Shown: positions 22,480 through 32,610 of the stretch, piece after piece
Position numbering within the stretch: the first letter of the stretch is position 1
Layout of the letters: each line of letters begins with the position of its first letter
Made by a program: the position numbers and the translations under genes
Notes under the pieces: generated by a model
What the model saw: the letters and a program-made list of their open reading frames with translations, nothing else
The model's database searches: none
Told to the model about the DNA's origin: nothing
Assembly: GCA_037176725.1 (NCBI GenBank)
Contig: JAZBRS010000044.1
Location: forward strand, 6,014,001 to 6,078,000
DNA from: Posidonia oceanica
Taxonomy: Eukaryota; Streptophyta; Magnoliopsida; Alismatales; Posidoniaceae
DNA: 64,000 nt
Reading direction: 5' to 3'

Positions 22480-22488
22480 TTTTATAAG
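22480..22488 (-). promoter_or_regulatory. TATA box of antisense gene 1
   Basis: TTATAAAAG on the minus strand, about 100 bp before the ATG at 22382. Confidence 0.6.
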
Positions 22489-22596
22489 CACAGGAAGGTC
22501 ATCGGAAATCTTTCATGCGGGCATTGAGAAAATTTCGCAAGCATTCCGGAAGATTAGACAAGAATAGGAAAGGAAAGAAAAGTTTCTGGGCTCGCT

Positions 22597-22733
22597 TCGT
22601 TATATGCGAGACGGGGAGTGTCCAATGTTAGCCATGCCATTTGACGCGTATAACGTTTAGAACAGCTACCGGCATTGGACGCAGACATTCAAGCGGATAA
22701 CGTTGGCCGCAGTAGATGAGGCGTATAACGTTT
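22597..22733 (-). promoter_or_regulatory. Palindromic motif cluster upstream of antisense gene 1
   Basis: Contains cgttatatgcgag, gacgcgtataacgttt, ggcattggacgc, gcggataacgttggccgc and ggcgtataacgtttt within 137 bp, starting 110 bp upstream of the TATA box. It is the same motif family as the LTR cluster at 8557-8612. Confidence 0.6.
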
Positions 22734-23209
22734 TATTAGTGACTTAAGTTACTGAACTTGGCTGGATTGCCCCCTAATCCGTGATTGAGTTGCATGCGCC
22801 CGTTTTGCCCATTCCAGAGGTTTAACTAAGTTGAAATACACGTGTCAGCGTTGGTTTCATATTTTTTGGACATCCGGGCCAGTTGGAATCTCCGGTTGCT
22901 CGTTTCATCAAGTAAATGGTTCGTTAAGGCGTCAACGACTTCAAAATTCAATTTTTAAGCTTCTAAGTGAAATCTTTCCTCATAAGTATGTCATTTACAT
23001 ACTATTTCACTTGAATATGCTGGTTTCAAGTTAATTTGGATTAAGGGCCATTATTTTGCCATATTGGTCGCTTAAGCTCACTTTAGCTTTGAGAAAGGTA
23101 ATTTAAAAGAAGTATTTGACAAGTTTACTGAGTGTGTAGAAATCTATATCATTTCAAAATATACAATTGTTCTACAAGGTCACCGGGGTATACCCCTAAA
23201 GTACAAAAG
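22734..23209 (-). other. Spacer between antisense genes 1 and 2
   Basis: About 480 bp with no supported gene or repeat. It is AT-rich towards 23130. It presumably holds the 3' end of antisense gene 2. Confidence 0.5.
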
Positions 23210-26200
23210 TTAGGGAGCACTCTCTCCCTCACCCTCAGGAGTCGAAGCAGGAGCTAAAGTAGGAGCCGGAGAAGGGGCAGTAGGGGGACGAGGCGACTGT
23301 CGAACTGAAGCGCCTGACGGGGCCCTAGAAACAGACCGAGAATGGTGGCTGCCCGACCGGCGGCTCAGTATAGAAGGAACATGCTCCCTGAGCCTGGCAC
23401 CAGCTGAAAAAGCAAACCTCCGGTAGTGCCCAAGCTCAAGCTCGAGCTGGGAGATAATGCTCGCCGTGCCCTGAGAAAAGAAGCAGCCCAAAATATCAGA
23501 TACAAGCAAGGACATGGAAGACATAAAGAAGCGCTAAATTAAATCATACCACCTGAGATTGGGCAATCTTAGTGTCCCTATCAGCCACCTGCTGCTCCAG
23601 CTCCTGGATCTGAGCACTGCTAGCAGCGACTGTCCCCTCCAGCTCCTCTAACCTCCCGACAGAGCTGGCGGCTATGAAGTCACCAGCCTGCTCCCACAGC
23701 TCGCCCTCTAGATAAGCGACCTACAAGTAATGGTGTCAGGACCAAGGGAATTTCAAAAGCAGAAACAAAATGAAAGCATATTTGCCTTCTTCTGGAGATG
23801 GGAGATCTCCTCTGAGCAGTCTGGAGGAGGAGCGCTGCTAGTCGAAGGCTGAAAAGGAAGATTCAAATCAGTTACAATTCATAACCAGATTATAAAAGCT
23901 ACTTGTGAAAATACCTAAGAGGCAGAGGCTCGTAGACGGTCAATCTCCCCAGTCAGAATGGAGAGCTGCTGGGTCAAGTGGTGCTCCTGCTGAGCCCGCT
24001 CATCGGCCGCCTTGAGCTGCAAAAGAAAGAAAGCAAGTTAGCCAAATTGAATTAACAGTCTACAAAATGAAATTCAGAAGCTCACCGCTATCTCCAGCTG
24101 GGCTCGAGAAGACTGAACCTCCTCCAACAGGGCCGCACGGAAAACCACCGCCTCCCCGGGATCTGTGTCCCCCAAAGGAAGGTTCCCTCGTCCAAGGAAG
24201 TGGGACCGGTGGAAGATCATCAGAGAGGAAAACTCCCGGTCTATCCACTCAGCCCACTCCGCCTCGTCCTCGTCTGTAGCATCCGTCGGAGTAGGGGAAC
24301 CACGACAAGCCCAGTCCAGGAGCTGTAGGCCGTAGACGTCCACCCAGTGGCGAGCACGGCTGCCCCCGCCGCATGTCTCTCGCCAAACTCGGTGAGGAGG
24401 AGGTGAAGGCTGAGCCTGCCGGCGCCCCAGCTGTTGTAGCGCCCTACCAATCTGCTGGAAGTGGCAGTGGTTCTAGTAGTGGATCCATACGTCTCGGTCG
24501 AAAATGACCTGATCACGGGCAATCTCGGGGACGTCCGCATGCTCTCCCTCAACATAGGGACGCCAAACCACCTGAAAAGAGCAATACATGTCAGCAAGCA
24601 GCATAAACAAATAAATAGAAGCTGAAATTAAAAGAAGCAAGTTACCTATGTCGGGACAAGAAGCTCGAAAAGCAGACGACCGACATAACGGTTGTCATCT
24701 GTTGGCTCGAGGGCCTGCTCAGCAGTAGCCCAAAACAATCCTCGAGGAAAGGGGACACCGGTAGTAGGAACCGGAGGAGGGGCAGGGCGTAGAAAGGCAA
24801 AGTTGTCCCACGCCCACATTTGCACGCAAAACGAGGAAGCTGTTAGCAAGAATATAATATCCAATGCAAGCTTAAATATGCAGATTTACCTAAAGGAAGG
24901 GCAGTTCCAGCCCAGCTGGCGAGAACTGCCGTCGGTGAAGTGGAATAGGGTGGAGTACAGGTGCGCCAAGCTCGCCGCACCCCAGGCATACTCTCCCACA
25001 TGCTCCAGGTCCGCCAGAAGAGGAAGGAACCACGCCAAGAGCTTCAAGGAGGAGTGCGAGAAGAGCACCTCCCCGAACAGCACCAGGAGGAAGGCCCGTA
25101 GCTGCTGGTCAGCCTCCACACCTTGTCCGGCAACTGTCTCCGCCAGCTCACTCACCCGGCGAACCGTGGAAGTGATCACTACAAGCTGCTCCCTGCTCAT
25201 GGCTAACTGGTGTCCAACCAGCTCCTGTGTCAAAATCGAGTAGCCCGGGCACACCCGACCTGTCACCGGTTTGCCTGTGATTTGGAGACCAGTCAGCCGT
25301 GCCATGTCCTCAAGGGAGAGGACAAACTCGCCCGCCCTTGTAACGATCGAGCTTGTCCGAAAGCTCCACTACTCTGCAATCACCTCCAGAAACATCGGAT
25401 GAAGGGGAAAGTCCGGGATGGACAAGAAATGCCCAAATCCCATCCGATTCAGATGCTCCTGCTAGAAAGAAGCCAGCAAAGCATAGGATCGGTGGACCTG
25501 ACCCCAGTAGCAGCGGGTTACGGCCGGTGCTCGACTCTACAAGCAAGCAGGAGAACTATCAGTCAGGATGAGATAATCGAACAAAATAAGGAAATAAAGA
25601 ATGGAAAATGTATTCCTGCCCCCTAGAAGCCAGTGTGGCAGTGGCGTACTCTGATCGGGATGTGTCCCTACGCAGTCCCGATGCCTGCACCTCGTCTCTG
25701 GGGATCTGCTCCCGCCAGTAGTCCGGGGGATCCCTCGCGACGCCCTCCGCTTCCCGTCAAACGAAGTCAACCATGTTCCGCCACCAGCCGTCATCCTCGC
25801 CAAACTGCACAAGGAAGGGGTCGACTGGCCTCGCCTCGGGCACCTCCGAGGGTCCCGCCTCGTCTAGGCTGATCTCAGGCCTCGCCTCTAAGACTGTCTC
25901 TTCTGAATCCTCCAAGCTGAAGGAAGTGCTGGAACCGGAGATCGCCTCCGCCGTTGTCTCTACGGCCTCCCCGGAACCAGAGTCCTCCCCCATGGTGGCC
26001 TCACTAGCCGTCGCCTCCACCTCCATGGTGTCGTCACCAACCACCACCTCGACCTCCGCGGAACCACCCACGGCAGCCCCCGTCTCCGCTCTCGCAGCCT
26101 CGGCATCACCACCAGACGTCGCCCTAGGTATCGCCACGGCACCACCAGCCTCCACCACGCCTGCCACACCCTCCTCGGCCTCCACGGCCACCTCAGCAGC

Positions 26201-26417
26201 CAGCCCAGCCACCACAGCCGCCGAGCTCGTTGCCATAGCCGCCGGACTCGCCGTCGCTTGCCACGACCTCGCCGGCACCTCCTACCGCCCTCGCAGCCGC
26301 GTCCCGTGCCGCAGCAGCCCCAGTTGCCGCCTCCAACGCCATCTCGCCGAAAGGGGAAGGGCCGGTCCGAGCTCGTTTAGCCGCCCTAGTATAAAATTGC
26401 GATATTTGCCTCTCCAT
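23210..26417 (-). pseudogene. Antisense gene 2: MAIN-like PMD protein with coiled-coil tail, multi-exon, decayed
   Basis: Probable start is ATG 26417 (MERQISQFYTRAAKRART), 108 bp below a TATA box. An Ala/Glu/Ser-rich part (26350-25757) is followed by the PMD: QEHLNRMGFGHFL (about 25466), a TAG in place of a Trp codon at 25369-25371, GEFVLSLEDMARLTGLQITG (25340-25275), LVLFGEVLFSHSSLKLLAWF and HVGEYAWGAASLAHLYSTL (25100-24940), QMWAWDNFAFLRP (24820-24785) and VVWRPYVEGEHADVPE (from about 24570). This order is typical of MAIN-like PMD proteins. Further exons (24020-23554) encode leucine-rich coiled coil (LSILTGEIDRL; LEELEGTVAASSAQIQELEQ), and the last (23470-23210) is Pro/Ser rich. At least one canonical intron is clear (23552-23471). 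Several in-frame stops are Trp or Arg codons changed by transitions. Some exon joins remain uncertain. Confidence 0.72.
23471..23552 (-). other. Last intron of antisense gene 2
   Basis: Minus-strand CAG|gtggtatg donor and cttttctcag|GGCACGG acceptor, 82 bp. It joins a coiled-coil exon ending AQSQ to GTASIISQLELELGH. Confidence 0.7.
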
Positions 26418-26524
26418 CGAGGTATGTTCGCCGAAATGGGGAAGAAGGTCGCCGGAGAGGATGCTGTCGCTGGAGAAGAAGAAGGGAGGAAGACCAGATG
26501 GCCACTCGCGGCGTAGGACGAGGA

Positions 26525-26532
26525 TTTTATAC
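26525..26532 (-). promoter_or_regulatory. TATA box of antisense gene 2
   Basis: GTATAAAA on the minus strand, 108 bp before ATG 26417. Confidence 0.55.
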
Positions 26533-26539
26533 CTTTCAA

Positions 26540-26691
26540 TGTTGTACGCGTGAATCCCAGCATCCAACGCCTCGAGAAGAAAGAATGTTATACGTGCCCT
26601 ATTACGCGTTCAACGTTTTGCGAGTTAAAACATTAGCCGCTGGTTTTCCAGCATATAACGTTGGATGCTCCATTTTGAGCGTACAACGCTT
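26540..26691 (-). promoter_or_regulatory. Palindromic motif cluster upstream of antisense gene 2
   Basis: It starts only about 8 bp upstream of the TATA box. Contains gttgtacgcgtg, catccaacgcctcg, gttatacgtgcc, attacgcgttcaacgtttt, gccgctggttttccagcat, ataacgttggatgc and gcgtacaacgc. The cgctgg-tttt-ccagc hairpin is the same as in the LTR. Confidence 0.6.
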
Positions 26692-26936
26692 TAAGTTCAG
26701 GGAAGTGTTTCTAAATTATGATATTCTCATTCAACTCATACAAATTCATTCAAAAGAGACCAAAGAGACGAAATAAATTTTATTGATGATAAGTGATACA
26801 TTTCTAACTACATCTTCTGTCTTTTTGAAGGAAATTCAATGAACAATTTAGGATGCACGCCCTCATACCAAGCGTCATAAGTTGTAAGAGAAATGGCTTC
26901 ACGGTCCGCATTCGAGTTCTCCCATGTAGAAAGGAC
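26692..26936 (-). other. Spacer between antisense genes 2 and 3
   Basis: About 245 bp of AT-rich sequence with no gene. It likely contains the 3' untranslated end of antisense gene 3. Confidence 0.45.
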
Positions 26937-28158
26937 TCAGTTTCGCCCCTTCCCATCCCAAGTACCAGCCTGATAGAAGACCTGGATGATGTCCCCAGGA
27001 GTGTCCCTCAAGCACGGGAGAATCATGTCAGAGAAGCGCGGCAAGGGAGGTATAGCCTGAGGAGTGCCAAGCATTGAGAAGCATCGCTGAAGGTTGTACC
27101 TCACAAACTCGGTTGCCCCAATCAGCATCAGGAGATACTCCAGGTCAGACGCTGTCCTGAAAGATAAGGGGGGACTGAAGGAGTCCATTTGGGACTTGAC
27201 CTCGCAGGCACATAAACGACGAATGAGCTCCTCCAAGGGAAGGTTAGCATCAAAAGAAGGCAGAAGAAAATGCTCCTCCAGCCAGCACAGAACTAGGAAA
27301 GGTGAGCCGAAGAATGGCTCCCCGAGGCAGGCACTGGATAAGCCCTGGATGGTAAAAGCCAAAGCAGACTGACTCAAACATTTCTCCGAGTTGCGCACGC
27401 AGATGCACATGAGCTCAGCATGGTAGGCACTATTAGTCAGAGCTTCATTTGGGAAGAGCACCAGTCCCCGAATCAGAATGAAGATGCATTCCAAGCAAGA
27501 AGCCTCAGAACGGATGCTGTCGTGCTGTTTCTATAAAAATTTCCACAAAGACGAGAGTTTGATACAGCCATCCAGCACCAGGTCCTCCAGCACAACAACA
27601 AAGCCGAAGATGCACTTTAAGAGAGAGAAAGAACCTACCACCTCGATTGGTAAAAGGTAGGCATCCCTGCAGTAAATGGATGGGTCGGCATGTCGAGTAC
27701 CTAGGAGGACACTCACCTCCTCCAAAAGAATGGTCAGTTCCCTAGAAAAAGAAAAGAACGTGTGAGTCAAGGGATTCCACAGCCCACAGAGGCCGAAGAG
27801 CACCTTCCAGTCAACAGGCTACCGCAGCTGGCGAAGGGCCTGACAGAGACCAGCCTCCTCCAAGCGCTCGCGATACTTCTTCAAAGTCGAAGAGCGGAAT
27901 TGTTGAACCCAGTCCAACTGATAGGCTTTCGAGTCACGATCGTTGTTGGAAGATGATAGGGGTTATAAAGTAAGGAAAATCAGTAGAAGTACGAGAATGG
28001 GAGTATGCGGAAATGATGAAAACAGGGAGTATCTTCTCATGCACCAACAGGTTCGCCAAATGGTTGGGTATGACCTCCAGTCGGAGTTGCACCATGTCAA
28101 AAGGAGAGGAGAAGACGGCCACCTGGAAAGCATGATGTGGGATATCACTCAAATCCAT
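26937..28158 (-). pseudogene. Antisense gene 3: PMD-like paralogue of gene 1, decayed
   Basis: Start ATG 28158 (MDLSDIPHHAFQ; an upstream ATG at 28182 is in frame). Downstream exons read QLDWVQQFRSSTLKKYRERL, then after a TGG-to-TAG type stop near 27819, VLFGLCGLWNPLTHTFFSFS and RELTILLEEVSVLLGT (27803-27700), which align with FWSPKTHTFFFGG...EVTILVEDVHGLLGV of gene 1. The segment 27494-26937 is open for 185 codons and contains LLMLIGATEFVRYNLQRCF, aligning with ELIGSTHFVVYNSHRCFEMV of gene 1. Genes 1 and 3 are therefore diverged copies. The exon junctions are not resolved. A TATA-like box lies about 90 bp upstream. Confidence 0.68.
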
Positions 28159-28245
28159 GAGAAGAAGCACAAGCCCTAGCAAGCAAAAATCAATAAGCGA
28201 AGGAAGATAAATGTTTGAACTACAAGATTCAAGCCAAGAGGAGGT

Positions 28246-28254
28246 CTAATATAG
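28246..28254 (-). promoter_or_regulatory. TATA-like box of antisense gene 3
   Basis: CTATATTAG on the minus strand, about 90 bp before ATG 28158. It is weaker than the other two. Confidence 0.4.
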
Positions 28255-28350
28255 GCCGTGGAGCCTTCATCGGAATGGATACCAAAGAAAATTGGGAATT
28301 TACTGCCAAAACGGCGGTGCCCGAACAGGAAAGACAGCAGCCTGTCTCGC

Positions 28351-28411
28351 GACGTTATACGCGGCCGCAATGCCGTCCAACATTAGCCGCGCTTCTTAAG
28401 GCATCCAACGA
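28351..28411 (-). promoter_or_regulatory. Palindromic motif cluster upstream of antisense gene 3
   Basis: gacgttatacgcggccgc, gccgtccaacattagccgcg and ggcatccaacgag lie about 100 bp upstream of the TATA-like box. Confidence 0.55.
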
Positions 28412-28497
28412 GTCAAAGCAGAATTGAGAGCAAAACAGCAAGAACCCGGAGCACAACAGGGTCAACAAAGCAAGCAAAGCCAAAGAAGTATCCTTTT

Positions 28498-29665
28498 CGA
28501 CTCCCTTGGGCCATCCCCTAGGCATGTCAAGTTTTTATTTTTGACTCCCTTGGGCCATCTCCTAGGCATGTCATGTTTTTATTTTCGACTCCCTTGGGCC
28601 ATCCCCTAGGCACGTCATGTTTTTATTTTCGACTCCCTTGGGCCATCCCCTAGGCACATCATGTTTTTATTTTAGACTCCCTTAGGCCATCCCCTAGGCA
28701 CATCATGTTTTTATTTTCGACTCCCTTGGGCCATCCTCTAGGCGTGTCAAGTTTTTATTTTCGACTCCCTTGGGCCATCCCCTAGGCACGTCATGTTTTT
28801 ATTTTTGACTCCCTTGGGCCATCCCCTAGGCACGTCATGTTTTTATTTTCGACTCGCTTGGGCCATCCCCTAGGCATGTCAGGTTGTTATTTTCGACTCC
28901 CATCAGCCATACCCTAGGCACGTCATGTTTTTATTTTCGACTCCCTTGGGCCATCCCCTAGGCACGTCATGTTTTTATTTTCGACTCCCTTGGGCCATCC
29001 CCTAGGCACGTCATGTTTTTATTTTCGACTCCCTTGGGCCATCCCCTAGGCACGTCATGTTGTTATTTTCAACACCCATGGGCCATCCCCTAGGCACGTC
29101 AAGTTGTTATTTTCGACTCCCTTGGGCCATCCCCTAGGCACGTCATGTTTTTATTTTAGACTCCAGGCCATCCCCTAGGCACGTCATGTTATTATTTTCG
29201 ACTCCCTTGGGCCATCCCCTAGGCACGTCATGTTTTTATTTTTGACTCCCTTGGGCCATCCCCAAGACACGTCAAGTTGTTATTTTCGACTCCCTTGGGC
29301 CATCCCCTAGGCACGTCATGGTCTTTATTTTCGACTCCCTTGGGCCATCCCCAAGGCACGTCAAGTTTTTATTTTCGACTCCCTTGGGCCATCCTCTAGG
29401 CACGTCATATTATTTTCGACTCCCTTGGGCCATCCCCTAGGCACATCAAGTTTTTATTTTCGACTCGCTTGGGCCATCCCCTAGGCACGTCATGTCTTTA
29501 TTTTCGACTCCCTTGGGCCATCCCCTAGGCACGTCATGTTATTGTTTTCAACTCCCTTGGGCCATCCCCCAGGCATGTCATGTTTTCGTTTTCGACTCCC
29601 ATGGGCCATCCCCTAAGCACGTCATGTTGTTATTTCCGCCTTCCTTGGGTAATCCCCTCGGCAAA
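28498..29665 (+). repeat. 44-bp minisatellite, about 26 copies
   Basis: The unit starts cgactcccttgggccatccc, continues ctaggcacgtcatg and ends in a T-rich run (tttttatttt). Copies are highly regular, with a few single-base changes and small deletions, for example at 29157 and 29400. The last unit (from about 29636) is degenerate. Plus-strand open frames here (28424-28609, 29492-29863) only read through the repeat. Confidence 0.93.
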
Positions 29666-30206
29666 TCTATAAGATCCCCGGAGCACAACCAGGATAACAA
29701 AGCAAACCAATCAAAGAAAGATCCCCGGAGCATAACCGAAACACCAAAGCAAAGATCCCCAGAGCACAACCAGGATAACAAAGCAAACCAATCAAGGAAA
29801 GATCCCCGGAGCACAACTGGGATAACAAAGCAAACCAATCAAGCAAAGATCCCTGGAGCATAACTGGGACACCAAAGCAAAGATCCTCGGAGCATAACCG
29901 GGACACCAAAGCAAAGATCCCCGGAGCATAACTGGGATACCAAAGTAAAGATCCCCGGAGCATAACCGAGACACCAAAGCAAAGATCCCCGGAGCATAAC
30001 CGGGACATCAAAGCAAACCTCGGAGCACAATCGGACAAACGAAGCAAGCCAATCAAAAGCAGGTACCCCAAGGCACAATCAGACAACAAAGCAAACCCTG
30101 GAGCATGACCGGACAAACAAAGCAACCCCAGAGCACAACCGAACAAACAAAGCAAAACCAATCAGTAGAAAGGACCCCGGAGCATAACCGGGTCAACAAA
30201 GCAAAG
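29666..30206 (+). repeat. 33-46 bp tandem repeat (gatccccggagcataac type)
   Basis: About 14 units of aagatccccggagcayaacc followed by gggacaccaaagc, some with an extra aaaccaatcaa. One isolated unit (28437-28490) lies on the other side of the 44-bp array, so that array seems to have expanded inside this one. Minus-strand frames such as 29667-30161 are repeat-derived. Confidence 0.88.
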
Positions 30207-30580
30207 CCAACGGTATTAGTGAACCTCCTATTCACTAACTCTCGGGTCAAAAGATGATGGTCCCCATCGAGAATGTAGGCGGCATTCAATGAAAGCACAC
30301 TTGATTCTGACGAATAATGCCAACGGTATCGATGGACTCATCGTTCATTGATTCCGGGTCACGAAATGACGGTCTCTATCGAGAATGTAGGCAACATTCA
30401 ATGAAAAGACACCTAATTGTGACGAATAAGGCCAACATGGCCGGTAGAGAAGAGATCATTTCCCCTTTTGCCTGGGAGCATCATGGACCTCTCGCTCACC
30501 AACCTGCGTATCATGAGACGACAGTCCCCTGGGAGAGTGTAGGCTACACTCAAGGAAAGGGCACCTGATCATGACAAATT
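30207..30580 (+). repeat. About 112-bp tandem repeat, three copies
   Basis: Copies start at about 30207, 30320 and 30432 with gccaac..., share gatgacggtc/gagaatgtaggc, attcaatgaaa and cacctgattctgacgaata. The third is longer and more diverged. Confidence 0.75.
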
Positions 30581-30825
30581 GCATTCACGCATATGTCAGT
30601 CTGCCTTAGGTGGTGAGAAAAATTCCTGAGCCAACCCAATATACAAATTAAAGCTGGCAATGATGGAGGAACCTCATTACCTAGGATCATGCATTGCATA
30701 TCATGACCCATTTTGCATTCCCATCAGCACACATCCATGCATAGTGCATTGTGCTGCATTCGCATTGTACTGCATTCACATTGAGTGGTTGTCGGACTCA
30801 TTAGCTATCCATCTAGTTAGTTTGA
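30581..30825 (+). other. Spacer with gcattgcat-type words
   Basis: No gene. It contains repeated tgcattgcat/ccatgcat words (30690-30780), similar to 7450-7590 of A near its polypurine tract. Confidence 0.5.
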
Positions 30826-31040
30826 CCCCTGCGAGCAATCCCCGTAGCATGTCTTTTAGTTTGACCCCTGCGGGCAATCCCCGTAGTATGTCTTTTACTT
30901 TGACCTCCATGGGCAATCCCCATGGCATGTCTTTTAGTTTGACCCCCGCGGGCCATCCCCGCGGCAGCGTCCTTTAGTTTGACCCCCACAGGCCATCCCC
31001 GTGGCATGTCGTTAGTTTGTTCCTCTTGGGCAATCCTCTT
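30826..31040 (+). repeat. About 39-bp tandem repeat, six copies
   Basis: The unit begins agtttgacccctgcgggcaa and continues tccccgtagcatgtctttt. It resembles the 44-bp unit (gac-ccc, gggc-atcccc, gtc-tttt words in the same order), so the two arrays are probably related. Confidence 0.85.
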
Positions 31041-31179
31041 GGCCGTGTTTCTTTAGCCGACCCTCTTTGTGTACCGTCCAAGTCTGGTGGCAGTAGACAT
31101 TGGATTTCATTTAGGACCCTTAGGTAGCACCACACGGGGGTATCGTCTTGCCTTGTAGATAGCTTCGTGCCGAAGTCAT
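31041..31179 (+). other. End of element B internal region
   Basis: No gene or repeat is recognised. It leads to the polypurine tract. Confidence 0.5.
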
Positions 31180-31197
31180 CTTCAAGGAGGGGCAATC
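31180..31197 (+). promoter_or_regulatory. Polypurine tract of element B
   Basis: ttcaaggaggggcaatc ends directly at the 3' LTR. It is nearly identical to the tracts of A and C. Confidence 0.82.
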
Positions 31198-32605
31198 TGT
31201 AGATACCCCGTTTTGGCACTCCCTTCATATTAGGATAGTCTCTTGCAGTAGGTCGCTCTTAGAAGCCCTCCACCCATTTCTGAATCTCACTTGAGCCAAA
31301 TGTTCCTCTCAAGTCCAGAGTGCTATCCTTATCTAAGCCCCAAATGTTGGCAACCTGAGTGTTCTTCACGTCCTGACCAAATTTGGAAGTTAAACTGATT
31401 AAGGGTGTTGTCTGTTGGCATCTCAGCGTACAACATTGGCCGCTGGTTTCCCAGCGGCTAACATTGGCCGCTGGCTTTCCAGCGTCCAACGTGGCAACCC
31501 AGTCAGCCAAAGCTTTCCTTATTTGGCCTAATCCAAAAATCATGTTTTTGCCTTCTTTGGAACCTGTTGACTGGTCAAAGCCATCAAAGCCGAGTTTAAT
31601 CACACTTAAAGACTCCTTAATTGGAGAATCTTCTCTAATCCTGGCAGTTATGCCTCGGAGGTTGTTATACGCGAGTACTCTCGCCTATAATGTTATACGT
31701 TGGTTTTCCAGCGTATAACACTTCTGAAACAGGAAACTCTGCTGACTTGGTATTTGTGTCCTTTTTTGTTCCTCCCTTGCTTCTATAAAAGCAAGAGTAC
31801 CCCTACTGAGTTCAAGGCTGGAATTTTGAGAGAGAAAAGGAGTTAAGAAACTTTTGGAACTCACATACTCTTGAGATTAAAAATCTTAGAAAAGTGAGGT
31901 CCTTAAGAATTGAAAGAGAGAAGAGAGATTTTGGAAAGAAAGAGAGTCTTAGAAAAAGCTTGAGGATCCTTTTGTCATTGTTGGCTTCATGCCACACAAT
32001 TTGCACCTTGTGCATAGACAAAGGAGACTCTATTTCATTCATTTCCTTTTCATTTCTGATATTACATGTTTAATTCCATAGCATAATCAAGCATTTTTAT
32101 TTCAAGTTCATATATTGCTTAAACTAGGCATACATCTCTTTTAGTTGCAATCGGGGGGATCAAACCCCTCGAGTATGTATCTCACTACGCTTTCTTTATT
32201 TTCTTTTCTATTAATTCTGGATAGGTTACTACACATATTGATCCATTTTTATATTATCTTGTTTGTTTTGCTTTGCTAACGTTTGTCATACAAGGAGGAA
32301 GAAGGAAGAAAGAGCTTACCAAGCACAGGCACTCTTGGGCAATGCTGGCGTTGTCCCAAGGTAGCTAAACCTGCAACCACACTACATCTCCCCAAAGGCG
32401 TCTCAAAGGCCAACGAAAGCGAACCAAGAGTGGTGATCACATCGATTCCATCACACGTGGAGTGACGGAGTCGGATACAAAAAGGGGACCCCGAGGAAGA
32501 GAAGATAGAGCGAGCAAGAGAGGGAGCCAAAAGAAGCCTCTTCTTCCCCAAACCTCCCTCTCATTTTCATCTCCACCTCGCACTTCCAAAAACCCCATAT
32601 CCATA
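31198..32605 (+). repeat. Element B 3' LTR (1408 bp)
   Basis: Starts tgtagataccccg and ends atatccata, where CA has become TA. Same length as the 5' LTR. The TATA box is at 31784-31790, motif clusters at about 31420-31490 and 31667-31719, and the primer-site-like motif at 32431-32440 (one change). Confidence 0.93.
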
Positions 32606-32610
32606 GGGAC
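32606..32610 (+). other. Right target-site duplication of element B (gggac)
   Basis: Matches 8086-8090 exactly. Confidence 0.9.

Larger units (their letters stand above)
8091..32605 (+). mobile_element. Element B: 24.5-kb Tat-lineage (Ogre-like) Ty3/gypsy retrotransposon with antisense genes
   Basis: B inserted into the 3' LTR of A and is bounded by gggac duplications. Both LTRs are 1408 bp and differ by about 4% in sampled stretches (4 of the first 90; 10 of another 250 bases, by eye). The order is LTR, tRNA-Arg-type primer site, leader, gag, two retropepsin-like domains, G-patch, intron-like gap, RT, RNase H, archaeal-type RNase H, integrase, long 3' region with three antisense PMD-like genes and minisatellites, polypurine tract, LTR. 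The second RNase H, tRNA-Arg primer, large size and a gap between protease and RT are known marks of the Tat/Ogre group. The sense genes are dead. Confidence 0.92.

Noticed and set aside
25773..26516. A 247-codon plus-strand frame of Ala/Ser/Pro
   Set aside because: It is the reverse of the Ala-rich N-terminal part of antisense gene 2; the antisense reading has neighbouring PMD exons and a TATA box.
28498..29665. CRISPR-like regular repeats
   Set aside because: The 44-bp units are adjacent with no unique spacers, in a plant retrotransposon: a minisatellite.
29667..30161. A 164-codon minus-strand frame rich in Cys and Leu
   Set aside because: It reads through the 33-46 bp tandem repeat, which gives the regular peptide pattern.
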